Assembly (NCBI GenBank): GCA_964409675.1
Contig: CAYPEF010000093.1
Span: 1-9,276, forward strand
Reading direction: 5' to 3'
DNA from: CAYMDD01 sp964409675
GTDB taxonomy: Bacteria; Pseudomonadota; Alphaproteobacteria; Rickettsiales; SXRF01
DNA: 9,276 bases
The notes under the pieces are model-generated. The model searched no databases, was not told the DNA's origin, and was given only the letters and a program-made list of their open reading frames with translations. This document shows, one piece after another, positions 4,511-9,276 of the stretch. The translations under genes were made by a program, and so were the position numbers. How positions within the stretch are numbered: the first letter of the stretch is position 1; each line of letters starts with the position of its first letter.

Positions 4511-6988
4511 ATGGTGTGCATGCGCTCCTCTCGCTGTTTCCTGCTGATCTCCCTGCTTTCCAGCACTGCGCTTCTGGCGCAGCAGCAGGCCTATGCGCAG
4601 GCCGACATATTTGACCGCGGCGGCAGCCGCATCGTCAGCACCAGCAATCCTTATCAGGAACGCAGGAATGCCCTGGAAAGACAGAAAAATTTTTCCCTGC
4701 AAAAAAAAGCGCCAGCCTCACACGAACCTGCAATTCCTAAAATGGCAACGCGCGTTGCCAGCCGCCCACTTCGCGTGCCGGTTCCCAATCTCCCGGTTGA
4801 GCATCCCCTGGACGTAGCGCGCAGCAACCTGCCGGTACGCATACTGGAAGTGCAGCTCAACGCGCCCCATCCGCCGCGAATCATGGACGACTCGGATGCC
4901 CCCTCGTCAGCGCCAGGGCATGAAACAGCGTCGGCGGTAGTTGGGCTAACAGCAGTTGCGGCAAAAGAAGTGCCACCGCCCGCACCACCGACGCCCGCTT
5001 TCACCGCGCAGAAGACGGCTCCGCCACAGGAAGAGTTGGCTGCCGCCGAAACGGTCGCTTCAGACGTGTCGAAACCAATCCCCTCCCTGAGTGCCATGCA
5101 AACACGCATCAGCGCCATGCTGGCAGCCAACAGCACACGTCTGCCGGAGCCGGAAGAGACACCCGCTATTCCCCAGCCGGAAACCGAACGTCCTGAAGTT
5201 CTGGAAGCCAAAGCGAAACCGATTGAAGAAACGGCGCCGGAATCGATTTTTACGCAGAAAGAATCCGCTAAAATTGCTCCCACCGTACCGGCACTTCCGC
5301 AACCAGATGCCCGTGAAGCGATCCAGCCCGCTAACTCACCGAAGGAAGCAACGATAGCAGAAGCAGAGCCGGAGCCCGTCCGCCAACCATCAGAAGCGGT
5401 GGAGGCGCAGGAAAAAGCTACACTGCATGAAATCGCCAGCCTGATGGAAACCACGGCAGCCATGACCCCGTATCGCGCATCGGCCACAGCGCCGGATGCA
5501 GCTAAGAAGCACGTGTCCAGGCCGCCTGTAAAGCCCACCGAGCATGTAACCACCGCCGCCGTGGCTGCCGCTGAGGCTTCTCCACCGCCGACACCTGCCG
5601 TTACAGGCGAAAAAACACCCCCCGTAATGACAGCGGCAGCCGCACCGGAAACGCCCGCCCCTGCCGCATCCTCTCAGAAAATAGTGCCGCTGCCATGGCT
5701 TGTGGCGGATGCATCAAAGCAGGCATCTCCCGATGCCACCCTACCGGCTGCAGAAGCCGAGGTTCCGACTGCAACCAAACAGACACCGGACGCTTCGTCG
5801 CCATCTTCGGCAGAAGCTCCCCCTTCGTCTGAATCACAGGTCGCCGAAACCGCCGCGGAGCGCATGGAACCCACCATGCAGATAGCCGCCAAGGTAGAGA
5901 AGGTTGACGTGATTAATCCGGTAGCGCCGCAGGCCGCCGCCGTTCCGGAAACATTCGCAAAAGCCGAGCCCGCCGCTCCGCCTGCCAATATCATCAGCAG
6001 CCCGGACCCGCTCTTTGTGGTGAAGCGCTCCAGCCAGAACGGCGAGTCTAACACTGAAATCACCTCCACGCCGCCCGCCGCGCTGGCCGCGCTGACTCCC
6101 GCCGCCGGCGGCGAGGCGATGCCCCTGCCCGTGCCCGCCATTACGCCTCCTCCGGTGCCGGCAACGGCGCAGGCCGCACCTGCTGTTGCCATTCCCGAGA
6201 CTTCCGAACCTGCGCCGGCCCTCTCCGGCGAATCGCGCAAGATACTGGCGCGCGTGCCCTCGCGCATCGACAGCCCGCCCGCGCATGAAAAAGGCAGGAA
6301 AGTGAAAATCAACCGCCAGCATCAACTGGAAGACGTATTCAACCCGGACGACACCGACAAACCGCGCACGCATGAGGCTCTTGGCATCAAAATCGACGTG
6401 CGCCAGCCGAAGCTGAACAGCAATTACGAACTGGAGAAAGCCTATAACGCGCTGCTCTCCGGTCAGTCCCCGACAGCCATTGATATCTACCGCAACATCT
6501 TGGCGCAGGAACCCAATAATACGCAGGCGATGTTCGGCCTCGCTACCGCCTATCAACGCGCCGGGCAGCTGGAAAAAGCCCGCCCGCTCTATGGTGAAAT
6601 ACTCAAGATCGATCCCGATAATGCCGCCGCGCTCAATAATTTCCTCATGCTGGCCGCCGACGAAGCGCCGGACGATGCGCTGCAGCAGTTGCAGGCGCTG
6701 GAGCAGCGCAACCCTGATTTCAGCCCGATTCCGGCCCAACTGGCGGTGCTCTACCAGAAGCGCGGCCAGTTGCCTGAAGCCACCGATGCCATGCTGCGCG
6801 CCGTAGCGCTTTCCCCGGAAAACCTGACCTACCGATACAACCTGGCCGTGCTGTTTGACCGCCAGAAAAAGCGCGCCGAAGCGGCTGATCTCTATAAACA
6901 ATTGGTGGATGCTCATTTAAAGGGCGAAAAAATCCCGAATATTCAGCAGATTCAGGAAAGATTAACCTTTTTGCGGTCTAATCATTAA
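4511..6988 (+). CDS. Large secreted Pro/Ala/Glu-rich protein with C-terminal TPR domain, upstream of pilTU
   Basis: An 825-residue exported protein. Residues 1-31 form a Sec signal peptide (CFLLISLLSSTALLAQQQ, cleavage near AYA or AQA). Residues about 115-595 are low-complexity, rich in Pro, Ala, Glu, Thr and Ser, and probably extended and disordered. A basic stretch (EKGRKVKINRQHQ, 593-605) and linker lead to five back-to-back 34-residue TPR units at 639-672, 673-706, 707-740, 741-774 and 775-808; the third is degenerate. After the signal peptide I see no cysteine, membrane helix or LysM domain. TPR domains bind protein partners. The gene lies 32 bp before the earliest possible pilT start and 101 bp before the likely one, so a role in type IV pilus assembly like that of FimV or MshN is plausible but inferred. 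An ATG at 4520 is an equally good start; neither has a close Shine-Dalgarno. Confidence 0.85.
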   Translation: MVCMRSSRCFLLISLLSSTALLAQQQAYAQADIFDRGGSRIVSTSNPYQERRNALERQKNFSLQKKAPASHEPAIPKMATRVASRPLRVPVPNLPVEHPLDVARSNLPVRILEVQLNAPHPPRIMDDSDAPSSAPGHETASAVVGLTAVAAKEVPPPAPPTPAFTAQKTAPPQEELAAAETVASDVSKPIPSLSAMQTRISAMLAANSTRLPEPEETPAIPQPETERPEVLEAKAKPIEETAPESIFTQKESAKIAPTVPALPQPDAREAIQPANSPKEATIAEAEPEPVRQPSEAVEAQEKATLHEIASLMETTAAMTPYRASATAPDAAKKHVSRPPVKPTEHVTTAAVAAAEASPPPTPAVTGEKTPPVMTAAAAPETPAPAASSQKIVPLPWLVADASKQASPDATLPAAEAEVPTATKQTPDASSPSSAEAPPSSESQVAETAAERMEPTMQIAAKVEKVDVINPVAPQAAAVPETFAKAEPAAPPANIISSPDPLFVVKRSSQNGESNTEITSTPPAALAALTPAAGGEAMPLPVPAITPPPVPATAQAAPAVAIPETSEPAPALSGESRKILARVPSRIDSPPAHEKGRKVKINRQHQLEDVFNPDDTDKPRTHEALGIKIDVRQPKLNSNYELEKAYNALLSGQSPTAIDIYRNILAQEPNNTQAMFGLATAYQRAGQLEKARPLYGEILKIDPDNAAALNNFLMLAADEAPDDALQQLQALEQRNPDFSPIPAQLAVLYQKRGQLPEATDAMLRAVALSPENLTYRYNLAVLFDRQKKRAEAADLYKQLVDAHLKGEKIPNIQQIQERLTFLRSNH

Positions 6989-7089
6989 AGCAAACGTAGA
7001 TGCTGGGCGGTAAGGAATAGATGACGGCATACGCCGTACTTCTTCTTTACCGCTCACTGTCTGCACTTCACCCGCCATCAGCGACCGCC

Positions 7090-8205
7090 ATGGAAATCAC
7101 CGACCTACTGATCGCCACGCAGAAAAACAAGGCGTCCGACCTGCACCTCTCCACCGGCAACCCGCCGATTTTGCGCCTGCACGGCGAGATCGTGCCCTAT
7201 CAGGGCAGCGCCCTCAGCGGCGATGAAATCAAGCATATGCTCTATTCCATCATGACCGAGCAGCAGCGCGCCGAATATGAGCGCGAGCTGGAGATCGATT
7301 TCGCCATATCGTTTGGCGAAGACATGCGCTTCCGCGTCAATGCCTTCAATACCGCCAACGGTCCGGCGGCGGTAATGCGAAGCATTCCGTCCCGCATTAA
7401 GTCGCTGGAGGATTTACAGGCGCCGGAAGTCCTTACCCGTTTGTGCGACCTGCATAAAGGACTGATTCTCGTCACCGGTCCCACCGGCTCCGGCAAATCC
7501 ACCACGCTCGCCGCCATGGTGAACCATATTAATGAACATCAGGCCCGGCACATCCTCACCATCGAAGACCCGGTGGAATTTGTGCACCAGTCGAAAAAAT
7601 CGCTGATCAACCAGCGCGAGGTAGGCAGGCACACCCACTCTTTCGCCCGCGCACTGAAAAGCTCGCTCCGTGAAGACCCGGACGTGATCCTGGTCGGCGA
7701 AATGCGCGATCTGGAAACCATCCGTCTGGCGCTTACCGCCGCCGAAACCGGACACTTAGTCATGGGTACGCTGCACACCAATTCCGCGCCCGAGACGGTG
7801 GACCGCGTGATCGACGTATTCCCTGCCGAGGATAAGGAAATGGTGCGCTCGATGCTCTCCGTGGCCCTGCAGGCGGTCATCACGCAGACGCTGCTGAAAA
7901 GCAAAGAAGGCGGCCGCGTGGCGGCGCACGAGATCATGCTCTGTACCCCGGCGGTGCGCAACCTGATCCGCGAAGGCAAGATTCCGCAGCTCTACTCCAT
8001 GATCAAGCTTGGCCAGAAAATGGGCATGGTCACCATGCGCGATACCATATACGGCCTGCTGGAGCGCGGTGTCATCAGCGACGTGGTGGCCCGGCATGCG
8101 CTCGCCACCGGCAGCAAGGAAGAAGAAGAACTGCCCAAGGCCAGCGGCGACGCACCGTCTGCGCGCAAGACCGGCGGCGCTACGCTTCGCAACAGCAATT
8201 TCTAA
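7090..8205 (+). CDS. pilT: Type IV pilus retraction ATPase PilT
   Basis: A cytoplasmic hexameric ATPase that depolymerises the type IV pilus, powering twitching motility. From the ATG at 7090 the protein is 371 residues and begins MEITDLLIATQKNKASDLHL, matching the usual PilT start. The N-terminal PAS-like domain is followed by Walker A GPTGSGKS (130-137), the Asp box TIEDPVEF (157-164), Walker B DVILVGEMRD with catalytic Glu204 (198-207), the His box ETGHLVMGTLHTNS (219-232), and the C-terminal retraction motif AVRNLIREGK (288-297) with QLYSMIKLGQKMGMVTM (300-316). The tail after about 340 is an acidic, then polar extension. An upstream in-frame ATG at 7021 has AAGGA four bases before it and would add 23 residues, so the start is not settled. 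The stop codon touches the pilU ribosome binding site. Confidence 0.95.
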   Translation: MEITDLLIATQKNKASDLHLSTGNPPILRLHGEIVPYQGSALSGDEIKHMLYSIMTEQQRAEYERELEIDFAISFGEDMRFRVNAFNTANGPAAVMRSIPSRIKSLEDLQAPEVLTRLCDLHKGLILVTGPTGSGKSTTLAAMVNHINEHQARHILTIEDPVEFVHQSKKSLINQREVGRHTHSFARALKSSLREDPDVILVGEMRDLETIRLALTAAETGHLVMGTLHTNSAPETVDRVIDVFPAEDKEMVRSMLSVALQAVITQTLLKSKEGGRVAAHEIMLCTPAVRNLIREGKIPQLYSMIKLGQKMGMVTMRDTIYGLLERGVISDVVARHALATGSKEEEELPKASGDAPSARKTGGATLRNSNF

Positions 8206-8210
8206 AGGTG
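8204..8210 (+). promoter_or_regulatory. Ribosome binding site deciding the GTG start of pilU
   Basis: AAAGGTG at 8204-8210, with the AGG core 7 bases before GTG at 8216, is a well-placed Shine-Dalgarno sequence. It overlaps the last two bases of the pilT stop codon (TAA, 8203-8205), which points to translational coupling. It is the main support for starting pilU at GTG rather than at the internal ATG codons further in. Confidence 0.8.
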
Positions 8211-8215
8211 TTCCC

Positions 8216-9276
8216 GTGAGTGATGTTACGCTACGCTCCATCCTTGACCAGTTTATCGCGGCAGGCGCATCGGATTTATACTTAACTGTCGGCGCGCCGC
8301 CCAGCATGCGGCTGGAGAATGAGATGCGCCTGCTGGATGCCTCACCGCTTACCGAAAATACGGTGCGCGAATATTTGGCGCAGCTGGTGCCGGAAGACAT
8401 TATCGACGAATTCGATTCCACGCTGGAATATAACTCCGCCATCCAGTGGAGCGAAACGGCGCGCTTCCGCCTCAATGCCTTTAAGCAGCGCCAGCATACC
8501 GGCATCGTGCTGCGCCGCATTCGAACCGTGGTGCCTACCATGGCCGAGCTGTCGCTGCCGGAGCAATACGCCAATCTGGTAATGGAAAAGCGAGGGCTGG
8601 TGCTGGTGGTGGGGCCGACCGGTTCCGGCAAATCCACCTCGCTTGCCGCCATGATCGAGCACCGCAACCAGCGCACGCACGGGCATATCGTCACCATTGA
8701 AGACCCGGTGGAGTTCATCCATGAACACAAGGGCTGCATCATCACCCAGCGCGACGTGGGCATCGATACCTATTCCTTCGGGATCGCCCTCAAAAACGCG
8801 CTGCGCCAGCGCCCGGACGTAATCGTCATCGGCGAAATACGCGACCGCGAGACGATGGAGCACGCCATCATCTTCTCCGAAACCGGGCATCTCTGCCTCG
8901 CCACCCTGCACTCGAACAACACCTCGCAGGCCATCGAGCGCATCATCAATTTCTTCCCCGAGGAAAAGCACCGCCAGCTTCTGCTGTCGCTGTCGCTCAA
9001 CGTCAGGGGCATCCTCTCGCAGCGGCTGGTGCATAACGTGCGCAACCAGCGTTCGCTCGCCACCGAGATCATGCTGAACCAGGGCCTGATCCGCAATCTG
9101 ATCCAGGAAGGCAAGATCAAGGAAATGAAAGAAATCATCGAGCGCAGCCGCGACCAGGGCATGCACAGCTTCGACCAGAATTTGCTCGACATGTGCATCG
9201 GCGGCGAAATCGAGGAATCCGTGGCGCTCGCCGAAGCCGACAACCCGGCCAATTTACGCCTCCACCTCACCCAGCA
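8216..9276 (+). CDS. pilU: PilT-like type IV pilus ATPase PilU, 3' end cut by window edge
   Basis: A second retraction-type ATPase that assists PilT under load. It reads from GTG at 8216 without interruption to the window end, giving 353 residues starting MSDVTLRSILDQFIAAGASD. Seen in order: the N-terminal domain with SDLYLTVGAPPSMRL (19-33), Walker A GPTGSGKS (133-140), the Asp box TIEDPVEF (160-167), Walker B DVIVIGEIRD with catalytic Glu207 (201-210), and the His box ETGHLCLATLHSNN (222-235). The C-terminal part has GLIRNLIQEGKIKEMKEII (290-308), RSRDQGMHSFDQ (311-322) and NPANLRLHL. These last segments resemble PilU (KEIMKRSRELGMQTFDQ, NDLRLRI) rather than PilT, which decides the paralogue. 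PilU of Pseudomonas is about 382 residues, so the end is probably near. It starts 10 bp after pilT stops. Confidence 0.93.
   Translation, partial: MSDVTLRSILDQFIAAGASDLYLTVGAPPSMRLENEMRLLDASPLTENTVREYLAQLVPEDIIDEFDSTLEYNSAIQWSETARFRLNAFKQRQHTGIVLRRIRTVVPTMAELSLPEQYANLVMEKRGLVLVVGPTGSGKSTSLAAMIEHRNQRTHGHIVTIEDPVEFIHEHKGCIITQRDVGIDTYSFGIALKNALRQRPDVIVIGEIRDRETMEHAIIFSETGHLCLATLHSNNTSQAIERIINFFPEEKHRQLLLSLSLNVRGILSQRLVHNVRNQRSLATEIMLNQGLIRNLIQEGKIKEMKEIIERSRDQGMHSFDQNLLDMCIGGEIEESVALAEADNPANLRLHLTQ

Noticed and set aside
4654..5553. Minus-strand open frame of 299 codons opposite the TPR protein
   Set aside because: The Ser/Gly/Ala-rich translation is the complement of Pro/Ala-rich coding. The plus strand has a signal peptide and TPRs in frame.
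5834..6916. Minus-strand open frame of 360 codons opposite the TPR domain
   Set aside because: The plus strand encodes five regularly spaced TPR units here. The antisense frame has no recognised domain.
7756..8763. Minus-strand open frame of 335 codons across pilT and pilU
   Set aside because: It spans the 3' half of pilT and the 5' half of pilU, both of which carry intact ATPase motifs on the plus strand.
8342..9270. Minus-strand open frames of 274 and 166 codons within pilU
   Set aside because: They are shadows of the GTG-started pilU frame, which contains Walker A, Walker B, the Asp box and the His box.

Overview
The window comes from a GC-rich alphaproteobacterial chromosome. The class assignment rests on an NDUFA12-family complex I accessory subunit, an MCE/MlaD protein and a DUF2155 protein in a row, a primary sigma factor tail very close to proteobacterial RpoD, and several palindromic dispersed repeats of the GTCATTCCCGCG / TGCCCGGGC type common in alphaproteobacterial intergenic DNA. 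Adjacent PilT and PilU ATPases mean the organism probably has retractile type IVa pili, which only some alphaproteobacteria have. I do not assign a genus.

Layout. (1) 1-593, + strand: the last 196 codons of rpoD. (2) 594-1311: about 0.7 kb with no convincing gene. It holds two GTCATTCC-type repeats, an 18-bp perfect palindrome (979-996), a symmetric cloverleaf-like inverted repeat (1045-1146), a second palindromic repeat with two competing folds (1154-1205) and a candidate promoter. (3) 1312-2913, + strand: NDUFA12-like protein, MlaD-like MCE protein and secreted DUF2155 protein. The first two genes are separated by three back-to-back tandem arrays, all with 7-bp units (1716-1857). (4) 2914-3019: a convergent gap with a strong GC-rich hairpin. 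(5) 3020-4378, - strand: a two-gene unit of a small secreted Pro/Ala-rich protein of unknown function, then pyrD, whose ribosome binding site overlaps the upstream stop codon. (6) 4403-4510: a short divergent promoter region. (7) 4511-9276, + strand: an 825-codon secreted Pro/Ala/Glu-rich protein ending in five TPR units, then pilT, then pilU. pilU starts with GTG and runs off the right edge.

How the genes work together. The left + strand group is linked to the cell envelope (MlaD lipid transport, DUF2155 secreted protein) and respiration (NDUFA12). pyrD makes orotate for pyrimidine synthesis and passes electrons to the quinone pool. The right-hand group is best read as a twitching or pilus-retraction module: two cytoplasmic retraction ATPases preceded by a large periplasmic TPR protein that may be a FimV/MshN-like assembly or scaffolding factor. 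That role is inferred from context and architecture only. I saw no CRISPR array, transposase, tRNA/rRNA gene or phage gene. The least ordinary parts are the repeat-rich intergenic regions and the TPR protein.
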